This document shows, piece by piece, positions 1 through 8,971 of a DNA stretch of 64,000 nucleotides. This stretch comes from Sedimentisphaerales bacterium. GTDB lineage: Bacteria > Planctomycetota > Phycisphaerae > Sedimentisphaerales > Anaerohalosphaeraceae. Every line of letters begins with the position of its first letter. The stretch's first letter is position 1. The position numbers and the translations under genes are program-made. The stretch lies in NCBI GenBank assembly GCA_016926155.1, contig JAFGPC010000089.1, forward strand, positions 1-64,000. Direction: 5' to 3'. The notes under the pieces are model-generated. The model worked only from the letters and a program-made list of their open reading frames with translations. It made no database searches and was not told where the DNA came from.

Positions 1-92
1 GCTTTACATAACATGGCAGGTATAAAGCCAAACAAGTATGTGGCCATAGTGGCGTAAATGAGATATCCCTGGGGATTAAGCTTAAGCTGCAT
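1..92 (-). CDS. Cytochrome c assembly protein, CcsA/CcmC-like, 5' end only
   Basis: Partial gene running off the left edge. An ATG at 92-90 opens a frame that stays open to base 1 (30 codons). It begins MQLKLNPQGYLIYA and continues with a hydrophobic stretch, as expected for the first membrane segment of a polytopic protein. The start overlaps the last codons of the upstream resB-like gene, a sign of translational coupling. ResB and CcsA together form the system II cytochrome c synthetase, so CcsA is the natural partner. The assignment rests mainly on this context because only 30 residues are visible. It could be another membrane protein. Confidence 0.55.
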   Translation of the reverse strand, partial: MQLKLNPQGYLIYATMATYLFGFIPAMLCK

Positions 93-1293
93 GGGCGATC
101 TTCCTGTTGGAGAAATATTTCCGTGCGGGATTGATCCACTGATGCCAGATAATGCCGCCTGCCAGGAGGATATAGCCAGCCCAGACAAACCATAGGCCGG
201 AGTCGGACGTAACTGAAAGAATAGTAAACCGACCATTTCGGGCGTCATAAGAAGTCTGATAGAAATGGTATCCTTTATAGTGCAGCGGATCGTTGACCTG
301 GATGGTCTTTTCCCGGACTACTTTGCCTTTCTCAAGTACCTCAAGATCACTGAAGTAATCTTTGGGCATTCCCCCCTCGGCCTGATACGTCAGGTGAAAA
401 ATCTGGTCGTCCCGCATATGCCCGGGAAACTGTGCAAAGGCAAATTGTTCTTTTTGTGTGCCGTCGACCATATTGAAGCGAACCCAGACGGCCGGGTTCG
501 AACCGGGCCCGGGATGATCATAAGGTATCATCGTGTCGTTTTCTGTGGTGAGCTTGAAGTTCTTAAAAATTTCCAGAACGGTTACCGTACCATAACCATC
601 AAGCTGGTACTCGGCCCCTTTGATCACGGGGCGAATCTGCCAGCCCTGATCGGTATCGGTATCGATATACAATGTGGGTGGATCGTAATATTCAATGTAA
701 AAATCCTTGAGCCGAATCCGGAAAGGAAGATGGAACAATCGGGGATCATCATTATGAAGAATAACCGGTGTATCATCATCCTGAAAAACGACCCGACCCT
801 CTTTGTTGATTTCTACGATGAGGATATTATTATTGGGATCGGGGATATAGGCAAGCAGGGCATCCTCTTCAATAACTCGGTTTTCGGATAGCCCTTCATA
901 GACCTGAATTTGTCCGGAGGGTATTTTTTCAAGGCCCAGATTTGACGCCTGGAATCGGTGGCCCGCCTTGCTGCCCCACATACCTCCAAGAAAAACCAGG
1001 ACACATCCAAGATGCATGGCAAGAAGACCGGGTACATGAAGCAAACGTTTAAATACGATAATGCCTATCAATAGGAGTACAATAAACAAAGTCCAGTAGA
1101 CAGTCAGTGGAATGGAATTAAAAAATTGTTGTGCCGGTCCGGCATTGATAAACGCTCCGTATACACTGAAAACAAATAACAATGCTATCAGGCTCAGCGC
1201 CAACCATAAAATCAGTCTACGAAACTGCCCCATGAGCATCCCATCAATGTTAATAAAAAGACGTACTATGCCTTTGCTTACATAATTTAGCAA
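82..1293 (-). CDS. resB: ResB-like cytochrome c biogenesis protein
   Basis: A 403-residue membrane protein of the ResB/Ccs1 family, the partner of CcsA in system II haem delivery and attachment to apocytochromes c on the outer face of the membrane. Three hydrophobic segments lie near residues 27-49, 63-80 and 88-105. A long soluble beta-rich region follows (about 110-365), and one more membrane segment near 370-388 precedes a basic tail. The domain contains the KDFYIEYY and YKGYHFYQTSYD stretches typical of ResB. It is shorter than many ResB proteins, which have about 450-600 residues. It overlaps the downstream CcsA-like gene by 11 bases. It implies that the organism makes c-type cytochromes although it carries anaerobic hydrogen metabolism. 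Confidence 0.85.
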   Translation of the reverse strand: MLNYVSKGIVRLFINIDGMLMGQFRRLILWLALSLIALLFVFSVYGAFINAGPAQQFFNSIPLTVYWTLFIVLLLIGIIVFKRLLHVPGLLAMHLGCVLVFLGGMWGSKAGHRFQASNLGLEKIPSGQIQVYEGLSENRVIEEDALLAYIPDPNNNILIVEINKEGRVVFQDDDTPVILHNDDPRLFHLPFRIRLKDFYIEYYDPPTLYIDTDTDQGWQIRPVIKGAEYQLDGYGTVTVLEIFKNFKLTTENDTMIPYDHPGPGSNPAVWVRFNMVDGTQKEQFAFAQFPGHMRDDQIFHLTYQAEGGMPKDYFSDLEVLEKGKVVREKTIQVNDPLHYKGYHFYQTSYDARNGRFTILSVTSDSGLWFVWAGYILLAGGIIWHQWINPARKYFSNRKIAHAA

Positions 1294-1335
1294 GGATTTT
1301 TGATCAGGATTTGTACGTCAATGATCGGATTCGGT

Positions 1336-2073
1336 TCAGGTGGTTCGCCAGGGAGCTACGGCGGAGTTAGCTTGCGATACCTGGCCGGGTTCAAACCGCC
1401 GCATGTCCTGTAAAACCTGATCGCTGTAACGGTAATGGAACCCATTACCAACGAACAGGGCGACCAGATAGGCACCCCAAACGGCGGCAGAACCGGCGGC
1501 TGACCATGGCAGAAAAAACTGGAAAATATCTTCCCAGTACCAGACAGGATTTTCCAAAATATGGCGAACCGAGTCAATCATTCCAGGGATCAAGGGAAGC
1601 AGGGACAGAAAAGCCAGGATGAGTAATGGTTTTGTAAATTTTTTTCGTATACGACTGCGACGTCCGATAGCAAAACCGCGAACCAGAAACAGACCGGCCA
1701 GATAGATAATCCAGGCGCCGGTAAATCCGATTGCCCAGATAATCAGGAATCGGAGGGAATTGTCAATGGGTTCGCTGAAACTGGCATTCAGCGTATAAAG
1801 ATCTCTTGCCGCAATGACAGCCCAGATAATTGGTCCCATAAGAAAGGAGGCTACCAGGACTAAGCGTTTGAAACCTTCTCGCAGATTTACGCCGCCATTG
1901 AGAGTGTCATATTGCATCACTTTATCGGTCGCAGCACTGTGCGGAGAGACGGCCTTGGATTGTTCAATATCGATCCGGACCTGGCCTTTGCACTTGGTAC
2001 ATTCTACAAGCTGGCCTATACGATCCCTTGCGACATAGAAATTATTATTACAATTCGGGCAATTCGCAAACAT
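1336..2073 (-). CDS. Zinc-ribbon membrane protein, function unknown
   Basis: A 245-residue protein. It starts with a CPNC..CTKC zinc ribbon (residues 5-28), followed by a short linker and four or five hydrophobic segments (about 72-90, 108-130, 148-165, 190-210). No catalytic motif is visible. It lies 42 bases upstream of resB on the same strand and probably shares its transcript, so a link to cytochrome maturation or membrane redox proteins is possible but unproven. Zinc-ribbon plus membrane architectures of this kind are common in Planctomycetota. The family function is unknown to me. Confidence 0.7.
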   Translation of the reverse strand: MFANCPNCNNNFYVARDRIGQLVECTKCKGQVRIDIEQSKAVSPHSAATDKVMQYDTLNGGVNLREGFKRLVLVASFLMGPIIWAVIAARDLYTLNASFSEPIDNSLRFLIIWAIGFTGAWIIYLAGLFLVRGFAIGRRSRIRKKFTKPLLILAFLSLLPLIPGMIDSVRHILENPVWYWEDIFQFFLPWSAAGSAAVWGAYLVALFVGNGFHYRYSDQVLQDMRRFEPGQVSQANSAVAPWRTT

Positions 2074-2319
2074 TTTCAGTTTCCAACTTCATTCATCAGA
2101 ACCTTTTTTAATATTTTTCCGTGTTAGCCCTTGATGCCGGAGCGAATTCCGAGCGCGCAACAGGACTCGACTCTATTTATTACGACGGTTTGGAAGGTGT
2201 ACTTAAGGGAGATACGACAAAGAACCCTGGAATTGTACTGAGTTTGGTCTGTTCTTTCGAGCCTTCATCTGTATGATGAGTGAGAAAAGAAGATTGGACA
2301 CCGTGGGGATAAACCGTGG

Positions 2320-4743
2320 ATGGATACGAGACAAGATATGGAAACGGACAAATTACGAATGGTCGATATTGTAGATATTGATTCGTATATAGAAGAAGGA
2401 GCAGCAGGGCGCAAAAACCGTAAAGGGGCCTTTAGCCTGCCGTCGGAGATTGGGATTCTGCCGATTCGCAGTGCTGTGGCTTATCCGGGTACGGTTATGC
2501 CTCTGGCGATCGGGAGACGGCGAAGCCGTCGGTTGGTAGAGGATATAGTTCCCCAAGAGACCATCTTTGGTTTAATCGCCCAGAAGGATCCGGAAATCGA
2601 AGAACCCGGACCGCAAGATTTATATCGGATCGGAACCGCGGCATCGGTCTTAAAGGTCATCCAAATGCCGCACGGGACAATTAACATTATCGTCCATGGA
2701 ATTGCCCGGTTTCGCATTCTGGAGTTTGTATCGGCCCGGCCTTATCTCCGGGCCCGGGTCGAGTTGGTTCCGGTTCAGGTTCGACGAACAAAGAAGCTGG
2801 CAGCGCTGATGGTTAATGTTCGTCATGCCGCCTCTCGTGTGGTTTCGCTAAGCCCGAATGTTCCGGATGAAGCGGTAATGCTGCTGGAAAACATTGAGGA
2901 TCCCTCCGGGCTGGCGGATTTCCTGGCGGCAACCCTGAATATTCCCCTGGAAGAAAAACAGGCCCTTCTTGAGGAGCCTGATGCCCATAAGCGGCTGGAG
3001 GTTGTTTCCGTGGCTTTGGCTAACCAGTTGGAAGTTCTGGAACTGAGCCACAAGATTCATAACCAGGTACGGGACTCGATTGATAAAAGCCAGCGGGAAT
3101 ATTTTTTGCAGGAGGAATTAAAAGCTATCCAGGCGGAACTGGGGCAGGGAGATCGGCGTTCGGAAGAACTGAGCGAACTTCGAGAAAAGATCCACAAGGC
3201 GGAAATGCCAGAGATGGTGCAAAAAGAAGCGCTGCGAGAATTGGATAGGCTCAGCAGGATTCCTGTTGCCTCTCCGGATTATGGAGTGATCCGTACTTAT
3301 CTGGACTGGGTGTGCGAGTTGCCGTGGGCAAAAAGCAGTGTAGATGCATTTGATATCAACCGCTCGGAACGAATCCTGAATCACGACCATTACGGCCTGG
3401 AGAAGATCAAACGACGTGTGCTGGAATTTCTGGCGGTACGCAAGCTGAATCCAGAAGGTAAAAGTCCGATCCTGTGTTTCCTTGGTCCTCCCGGTGTGGG
3501 AAAGACGAGTCTTGGACGGTCGATCGCGCGAGCGATGCATCGCAAATTCGTGCGGATTTCGCTGGGCGGGATTCGCGATGAAGCTGATATCCGCGGCCAC
3601 CGGCGGACCTATATTGGCGCGCTGCCGGGACGGATCCTGCAGGAGCTTCGCAAATGCGGAACGCGCAACCCGGTGTTTATGCTGGATGAGATGGATAAGA
3701 TAGGGCAGGATTTTCGGGGAGATCCGGCCTCGGCACTGCTGGAAGTGCTCGATCCAGAGCAGAATAACAGCTTCACGGATCACTATCTGGATCAGCCGTT
3801 CGATCTGTCCGGCGTGATGTTTATCGGGACAGCCAATATCATCGAGCCGATCCCGCCGGCCCTGCAGGATCGGATGGAGACGATCGAGCTTCCGGGGTAT
3901 ACTGAGCGGGAAAAACTGCAGATCGCCAAAAAATATCTGATTCCCCGCCAGCTCAGGGAGCACGGACTTGGCAAAAATAAACTGACAATTCGCCCCGAAA
4001 CCATTGAGGCGATTATTCGTGATTATACCCGGGAAGCAGGAGTGCGGAACCTGGAGCGAACGATTGCCTCGGTCTGCCGCTGGACTGCGACGCGGATCGC
4101 CAAGGGGACAAGCCGACGGATGACGATTCGCAAAGAGCAATTGGCTGAGATTCTTGGGGCGCCAAAATATGAACCAGAGTTGGCAATTCGCACTGCGATG
4201 CCCGGTGTGGCGACGGCTCTGGCCTACACTGCCGTGGGTGGAGAAATCCTGTTTATCGAATCGGCAGCAACGCCGGGGAAGGGCCAATTGGTGCTGACTG
4301 GGCAAATCGGTGATATCATGAAAGAAAGTGCGCAAGCGGCGTTTTCAGTGATCAAAGCCAATGCCGACCGGTTCAAGCTTGATGCCGAACAGTTCGGCGC
4401 GCACGACTACCATGTGCATGTGCCTGCCGGAGCGGTGCCCAAGGATGGACCCAGTGCCGGGATTGCGATCTTTACTTCGCTGGCATCGCTTCTGATGAAG
4501 CGCCCCGTTCGGTCGGATGTGGCGATGACGGGGGAAATCACGCTCAAGGGACTTGTTCTGCCGGTAGGGGGCCTTAAGGAAAAAGTGCTGGCCGCTAAGC
4601 GGGCGGGCGTAACGACCGTGATCTGCCCGGCCCGCAACAAAAAGCATATCGAGGAACTGCCGCGCCAGGCCCGGACAAAAATGAAATTCGCCTATGTCAA
4701 ACAGGCCGATGAGGTTCTTAAAATCGCAATTCAGAGTAAATAA
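2320..4743 (+). CDS. lon: ATP-dependent protease Lon
   Basis: An 807-residue, full-length Lon (LonA type): N-terminal substrate-binding domain (about 40-240), coiled coil, AAA+ module and C-terminal serine protease. The Walker A motif GPPGVGKT is at residues 389-396. The catalytic dyad is Ser712 in PKDGPSAG and Lys755 in GGLKEK. Their 43-residue spacing equals that of E. coli Lon (S679/K722). It degrades misfolded and regulatory proteins in the cytoplasm. The start at 2320 has a GGGGA about 9 bases upstream; a second in-frame ATG at 2338 is possible. It stands alone, with a 246-base upstream gap shared with the divergent zinc-ribbon gene. I saw no CIRCE-like repeat there. Confidence 0.97.
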   Translation: MDTRQDMETDKLRMVDIVDIDSYIEEGAAGRKNRKGAFSLPSEIGILPIRSAVAYPGTVMPLAIGRRRSRRLVEDIVPQETIFGLIAQKDPEIEEPGPQDLYRIGTAASVLKVIQMPHGTINIIVHGIARFRILEFVSARPYLRARVELVPVQVRRTKKLAALMVNVRHAASRVVSLSPNVPDEAVMLLENIEDPSGLADFLAATLNIPLEEKQALLEEPDAHKRLEVVSVALANQLEVLELSHKIHNQVRDSIDKSQREYFLQEELKAIQAELGQGDRRSEELSELREKIHKAEMPEMVQKEALRELDRLSRIPVASPDYGVIRTYLDWVCELPWAKSSVDAFDINRSERILNHDHYGLEKIKRRVLEFLAVRKLNPEGKSPILCFLGPPGVGKTSLGRSIARAMHRKFVRISLGGIRDEADIRGHRRTYIGALPGRILQELRKCGTRNPVFMLDEMDKIGQDFRGDPASALLEVLDPEQNNSFTDHYLDQPFDLSGVMFIGTANIIEPIPPALQDRMETIELPGYTEREKLQIAKKYLIPRQLREHGLGKNKLTIRPETIEAIIRDYTREAGVRNLERTIASVCRWTATRIAKGTSRRMTIRKEQLAEILGAPKYEPELAIRTAMPGVATALAYTAVGGEILFIESAATPGKGQLVLTGQIGDIMKESAQAAFSVIKANADRFKLDAEQFGAHDYHVHVPAGAVPKDGPSAGIAIFTSLASLLMKRPVRSDVAMTGEITLKGLVLPVGGLKEKVLAAKRAGVTTVICPARNKKHIEELPRQARTKMKFAYVKQADEVLKIAIQSK

Positions 4744-4791
4744 TATTGCTTTTTATATCTTAAAACAAACTCAATTGAGCTTGCCTAAACG

Positions 4792-4819
4792 TTGACGAGG
4801 GGCGGTAAATCCGTACACT
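4792..4819 (+). promoter_or_regulatory. Predicted sigma-70-type promoter of pgi
   Basis: TTGACG (4792-4797), 16-base spacer, TACACT (4814-4819). It lies 48 bases before the chosen pgi start. The -10 hexamer TACACT is the same as in the promoter predicted for the DAHP synthase gene. Pattern match only. Confidence 0.5.
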
Positions 4820-4866
4820 ACATACTTCTGAAAGTACGAAACTAAAACCAGATAAGGAGTATGTAC

Positions 4867-6276
4867 GTGTCCCAGGCGAAGGTGAATCTGTACTATAAGA
4901 ATGTAACTGCCGAGGTTATCGGCAAAGAACACGGCATTACACAGCAGCAATTCTCGCAACTGGCCCAGGCCGCGGCTAGCGCTGTGGACAAGGTAAATCG
5001 TGCTCGCGAGGAGGGAAAAACGCCGTATCGTGACCTGCCCTACAATACTGACTATCCGAAGTCCGTAAAAGCCGTCGCTTCCGAGATCGAGGGCAGGTTT
5101 GAGAATTTCGTCGTTTTGGGCATCGGCGGCTCGGCCCTGGGTAATATTGCCGTACAGACTGCCCTGAATCCCTATATGTATAACCTCGATCCGGCTCAGC
5201 GGAAGGGGCCCCGACTGTTTGTATTCGATAATGTCGATCCGATGCAACTGGGCAGCTTTTTGGACTGGATCGAACCCCAGCTTGATAAGACGATTTTCAA
5301 TGTGATCAGCAAGAGTGGACGCACTGCCGAGACCGCCGCCCAGTTCCAGATCATCCGGGCTATACTGCTTGAAAAGCTCGGCTCTGACGCCCTTAAAAAG
5401 CACGTCGTCGCTACGACCGATGCCAATCAGGGCACGCTGCGGACCATTGCTGATCAGGCAGGCCTGCGAACGCTGGTTGTGCCGGACGGAGTGGGAGGGC
5501 GATTCAGCGTACTCAGTCCGGTTGGTCTGCTTAGTGCAGCAATTTGCGGAGTAGATATCAACCAGCTTCTGGCCGGTGCGGCAGCGATGGATGAACGGGT
5601 CAAGTCGACCGATGTCATGAAAAATCCCGCTGCGATCAATGCCGCGATCAACTGGCACTATTACAATCGTGGTAAGCCGATCAGTGTGATGATGCCCTAT
5701 TCCTATGCCCTCAAGGACCTGTCCGACTGGTATCGTCAGCTATGGGCTGAAAGCCTCGGCAAGACCAACGCAGTGGATGGGGCGAAAGTATTTGTCGGCC
5801 CGACACCGGTCAAGGCCCTGGGTACAACCGATCAGCACAGCCAGGTGCAGCTATACCGGGAAGGTCCCAATGATAAGCTGTTTACCTTCCTGCAGGTCAA
5901 GGAATTCGAACGGGATGTGACTATCGGCCCGGCACCGGAGACGGCTCCAGAATTAGGGTATCTGGCAGGCACAACGATGTCCAAGCTCCTAAACAGCGAA
6001 AAAATTGCTACCGAATATGCGCTGCTCCACGACAAGCGACCATGCATGACAGTCTTGTTTGATAAGATTGATGCTTTCACGATCGGACAGTTTATTTATC
6101 TGTTTGAAGTGACCACTTCGATCACGGGGCGGCTGTTCAATATCAACACGTATGATCAACCGGCTGTGGAATTGGGAAAGGAGGCGACATTTGCCCTGAT
6201 GGGACGGGAAGGCTACGAAGAGCTTGCCGGCAAGATTGCCCCGGTGGCGAAGATCGATCCGGAGTTTCTTGTATGA
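4867..6276 (+). CDS. pgi: Glucose-6-phosphate isomerase
   Basis: About 469 residues. It interconverts glucose 6-phosphate and fructose 6-phosphate in the cytoplasm. The PGI signatures are visible: GIGGSALGN for phosphate binding, the SKSGRTAET sugar-isomerase loop, and VGPTPVKALGTTDQHSQVQL with the conserved active-site region. I place the start at GTG 4867 rather than ATG 4861. The Shine-Dalgarno AAGGAG (4854-4859) leaves only one base before the ATG but seven before the GTG, and GTG-TC starts recur nearby (8091, 8972). The next gene, a mannose-1-phosphate guanylyltransferase, begins 28 bases on, so the two probably form one unit feeding hexose phosphate into activated sugars. Confidence 0.95.
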   Translation: MSQAKVNLYYKNVTAEVIGKEHGITQQQFSQLAQAAASAVDKVNRAREEGKTPYRDLPYNTDYPKSVKAVASEIEGRFENFVVLGIGGSALGNIAVQTALNPYMYNLDPAQRKGPRLFVFDNVDPMQLGSFLDWIEPQLDKTIFNVISKSGRTAETAAQFQIIRAILLEKLGSDALKKHVVATTDANQGTLRTIADQAGLRTLVVPDGVGGRFSVLSPVGLLSAAICGVDINQLLAGAAAMDERVKSTDVMKNPAAINAAINWHYYNRGKPISVMMPYSYALKDLSDWYRQLWAESLGKTNAVDGAKVFVGPTPVKALGTTDQHSQVQLYREGPNDKLFTFLQVKEFERDVTIGPAPETAPELGYLAGTTMSKLLNSEKIATEYALLHDKRPCMTVLFDKIDAFTIGQFIYLFEVTTSITGRLFNINTYDQPAVELGKEATFALMGREGYEELAGKIAPVAKIDPEFLV

Positions 6277-6304
6277 TCCAAATCCTGAAAGCAGGAGAGG
6301 CGTA

Positions 6305-7393
6305 ATGGACTATGCGATAATCATGGCAGGGGGGACGGGTAAACGGCTCTGGCCGCTGAGCCGGAAAAACCGGCCCAAACAGGTCCTGCGACTGTTCGAG
6401 GGCAGGACCTTGCTGCGACGCTGTTTTGAACGCCTCCGGCCTGCTTTTGCGCCGGAACAAATCTTCGTGCTGACCAATGCTGCTTATGTGCAGACGGTCA
6501 GCGAGGATTTGCCTGAGTTGGCTGAAGGACATGTCATTGCCGAGCCTGCTGTGCGTGATACGGCCGGAGCGATTGGATTGGCTTCGGCCATTTTAAGCAG
6601 GCACGACCCGGATGCGACACTTACGGTTGTCACAGCCGATCAGGTGATTGAACCGCTTGAAACCTTTGCTACTGTGTTACGAGACGGTGTAACCTTTGTA
6701 AATCATCATCCGGAATCGATTATTACATTTGGAATTCAGCCCACTTTTCCAAGCACACAATTGGGTTACATTAAGCTCGGTTCCGATCAACAGGAAAGAG
6801 ACTGTACCAATCCAGTCTGCCTGGTAGAAGCCTTCCGTGAAAAGCCCGATGAAGCGACGGCGAAGGATTATATCGCTTCGGGCCAATATTGCTGGAATTC
6901 GGGGATGTTCGTATTCAAGGCGGCAACGATGATCGAACACCTGCGGATGTTTCTTCCCGACAGTATCGAACCGTTGTTGATGATTCGTGACGCATGGGGC
7001 ACACCCGATCAACAGAGGATTCTTACAGAATGGTTCCTCAGGATTCCCAAAATCAGCATTGACTTTGCCGTGATGGAAAAGGCTCCGCATGTTCATGCTA
7101 TTCGTCTGGCATGCCGCTGGCTGGATATGGGCTCGTTTTTATCTCTGGCTGAGATGATCCGGCGCGACACAGATAATAATGTGATCGTAGCCGGATTTCA
7201 TAAACTGCTTGACAGCAAGGATAACATTCTTGTCACGGAAGAAGATGGGCACCTGATCGCACTGATTGGCGTTCAAAACATGGTCGTTGCTCACAGCAAG
7301 GACGCAACACTGATCTGTCCGATCGATCAGACCCAACGCCTAAAGGAGCTTGTGGAAACTCTTGAGCGGCAGCATGGGGATCGTTTTGTTTAA
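6305..7393 (+). CDS. manC: Mannose-1-phosphate guanylyltransferase
   Basis: 362 residues. It makes GDP-mannose from mannose 1-phosphate and GTP for glycan synthesis. The nucleotidyltransferase signature MAGGTGKRLWPLSR is at residues 7-20 and is followed by KQ(V) at the sugar-binding loop. The EKP motif near residue 180 and WNSGMFVF are also typical. It has the short form without the C-terminal mannose-6-phosphate isomerase domain. The start ATG at 6305 is preceded by GCAGGAG at correct spacing. The frame remains open further upstream into pgi, but that part is not coding. It is co-directional with pgi and ruvX. Confidence 0.92.
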   Translation: MDYAIIMAGGTGKRLWPLSRKNRPKQVLRLFEGRTLLRRCFERLRPAFAPEQIFVLTNAAYVQTVSEDLPELAEGHVIAEPAVRDTAGAIGLASAILSRHDPDATLTVVTADQVIEPLETFATVLRDGVTFVNHHPESIITFGIQPTFPSTQLGYIKLGSDQQERDCTNPVCLVEAFREKPDEATAKDYIASGQYCWNSGMFVFKAATMIEHLRMFLPDSIEPLLMIRDAWGTPDQQRILTEWFLRIPKISIDFAVMEKAPHVHAIRLACRWLDMGSFLSLAEMIRRDTDNNVIVAGFHKLLDSKDNILVTEEDGHLIALIGVQNMVVAHSKDATLICPIDQTQRLKELVETLERQHGDRFV

Positions 7394-7407
7394 GGATACG
7401 GGAAACA

Positions 7408-7845
7408 ATGCGGTTTCTGGCAATTGATTATGGAAACAAGCGAACAGGACTTGCGATCTGTGACAACAGCGAAACAATCACCTCTCCCCTGGAAGTGGTG
7501 GCTTCGGATGGCAGCCTGCTTGATCGTGTAGCTTCAGTAATTCGGAGAGAACAGGCTCAAGCCATTGTGATTGGCCTGCCGTTGAACATGGACGATTCAG
7601 AAGGTCCCCAAGCCAGACGTACGCGAGAATTTGCCGGCAAACTTCAACAAAGAATCAAGGTTCCAATGGAGTTTTTTGATGAACGTCTCTCCAGTTTTGC
7701 CGCTGAAGACAGACTCGTCGAACTGGACCTGACCCGCAAGGGGAAAAGGAAACGACTCGATGCCGTTGCTGCTGCCGCGATCCTGGAGGCATTTCTAGAA
7801 AACCGACATGAAAAGAAGATCACACCGACTGATGAGTCCTCGTAA
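7408..7845 (+). CDS. ruvX: Putative pre-16S rRNA nuclease / Holliday junction resolvase, RuvX (YqgF)
   Basis: 145 residues, the full length of the YqgF/RuvX family, with an RNase H-like fold. Visible motifs are AIDYGNKRTGLA (first acidic residue), IVIGLPLNMD, FFDERLSS (second acidic) and RKRLDAVAAAAILEAFL with the final Asp. It acts in the cytoplasm on 16S rRNA 5' processing and perhaps on branched DNA. It starts 14 bases after manC with AAGGATA as Shine-Dalgarno, so it is probably the end of the pgi-manC-ruvX unit. Confidence 0.93.
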   Translation: MRFLAIDYGNKRTGLAICDNSETITSPLEVVASDGSLLDRVASVIRREQAQAIVIGLPLNMDDSEGPQARRTREFAGKLQQRIKVPMEFFDERLSSFAAEDRLVELDLTRKGKRKRLDAVAAAAILEAFLENRHEKKITPTDESS

Positions 7846-7974
7846 ATTTACTTTTCTTATGATACCAAGCAGAATGAACAAAACTATTTTCAGCAATCTT
7901 TGTATTTCACCATCTTATACAAGTTAATTAGCATTGCTTATCTTGTTTTTTTGACAAACCCACTTCTGCAGTAT

Positions 7975-8003
7975 TGAAAAACGGAGTGAGGAATAGTATA
8001 GTT
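7975..8003 (+). promoter_or_regulatory. Predicted promoter of the nfnAB operon
   Basis: TTGAAA (7975-7980), 17-base spacer, TATAGT (7998-8003), giving a leader of about 80 bases. A further TTGACA at 7952-7957 lies just upstream with poorer spacing to any -10. No Rex-like operator is visible here. Confidence 0.5.
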
Positions 8004-8090
8004 TTCAGTTCATGCCGGGTGTTCTTTTCTGGCAAGGACCTTCGAGTTAGTTGTTTGCGTATTGGGGATGTTCTGTTCAAAGAGGTGAGT

Positions 8091-8948
8091 GTGTCGTACA
8101 AAATTGTATCGAAACAGCAATTGTCGGAAAATGTCTTTACCATCGAGGTAGAGGCTCCTCTAATCGCACGCGCCCGGAAGGCAGGCCAGTTCGTCATCGT
8201 GGGTGTCAGCAATGAATATGGAGAACGTATCCCGCTGACAATTGCCGGGGCCGAGCCGGTCAAGGGTACGATCCGTCTGATTTTCCAGCGGGTCGGTAAG
8301 ACGACCACCCAGATGGCCGACATGAACGTCGGTGATTCGTTTGGTCATGTCGCAGGTCCCTTGGGCAAGCCCACGCATGTCCAGAAATTCGGCACCGTTG
8401 TCTGTGTCGGAGGAGGCATAGGCAATGCTCCTCTGCTGCCTATCGCCCAGGCCATGAAACAGGCCGGCAATACAATCCTGAGTATTCTCGGATCTCGAAA
8501 TAAAGAACTCCTGATCCTGGAAGAGGAGTTTAAAATCATCAGTGACGAGTTGATTATCGTGACCGATGACGGCTCATATGGAAGAAAAGCCATGGTTACC
8601 GAGCCCTTGAAAGAGCTTTGCCGGCGAAATCCTAAACCCGACCTGGTCGTCGCTATCGGTCCGACCATTATGATGAAGTTTTGTTGTGAAACAACCCGCC
8701 CCATGCAGATTCCGACCGTCGTCTCTCTCAACACGATCATGGTCGATGGGACTGGTATGTGCGGTGGTTGCCGGGTTGAGGTCGGCGGCAAGACGAAATT
8801 CGTCTGTGTGGATGGACCTGAGTTCGACGGTCATCAGGTGGACTTTGATCAGATGATGAAACGAATGACCGCCTACCGCAAGTTGGAACAGCAGGCCCTC
8901 GATGCATATCAGGAACATCGCTGCAAGATCGGGCTGGATCAAAGGTAA
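8091..8948 (+). CDS. nfnA: NADH-dependent ferredoxin:NADP+ oxidoreductase, small subunit NfnA
   Basis: 285 residues. An FAD/NAD-binding ferredoxin reductase-like subunit (also annotated as sulfide dehydrogenase subunit beta) of the electron-bifurcating transhydrogenase. The N-terminal FAD barrel has ERIPLTIAG. The NAD-binding loop is VCVGGGIGNAPLLP. A C-terminal [2Fe-2S] site has C-x2-C (GMCGGC) and a later Cys (KFVC), with further Cys residues at MKFCC. The start GTG 8091 follows AGAGGTGA; the frame is open upstream but lacks family sequence. The nfnB partner follows after 23 bases. It balances NADH, NADPH and ferredoxin in anaerobes. Confidence 0.9.
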   Translation: MSYKIVSKQQLSENVFTIEVEAPLIARARKAGQFVIVGVSNEYGERIPLTIAGAEPVKGTIRLIFQRVGKTTTQMADMNVGDSFGHVAGPLGKPTHVQKFGTVVCVGGGIGNAPLLPIAQAMKQAGNTILSILGSRNKELLILEEEFKIISDELIIVTDDGSYGRKAMVTEPLKELCRRNPKPDLVVAIGPTIMMKFCCETTRPMQIPTVVSLNTIMVDGTGMCGGCRVEVGGKTKFVCVDGPEFDGHQVDFDQMMKRMTAYRKLEQQALDAYQEHRCKIGLDQR

Positions 8949-8971
8949 ATCAACCTATCGAGGAAATCATC

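Noticed and set aside
481-515. TTCGAACC-like sequence resembling a tRNA T-loop
   Set aside because: It lies inside the ResB coding sequence and no acceptor stem or anticodon arm can be built around it.
3118-4335. Long open frame on the minus strand opposite lon
   Set aside because: Shadow of the Lon coding sequence, with no recognisable protein features.
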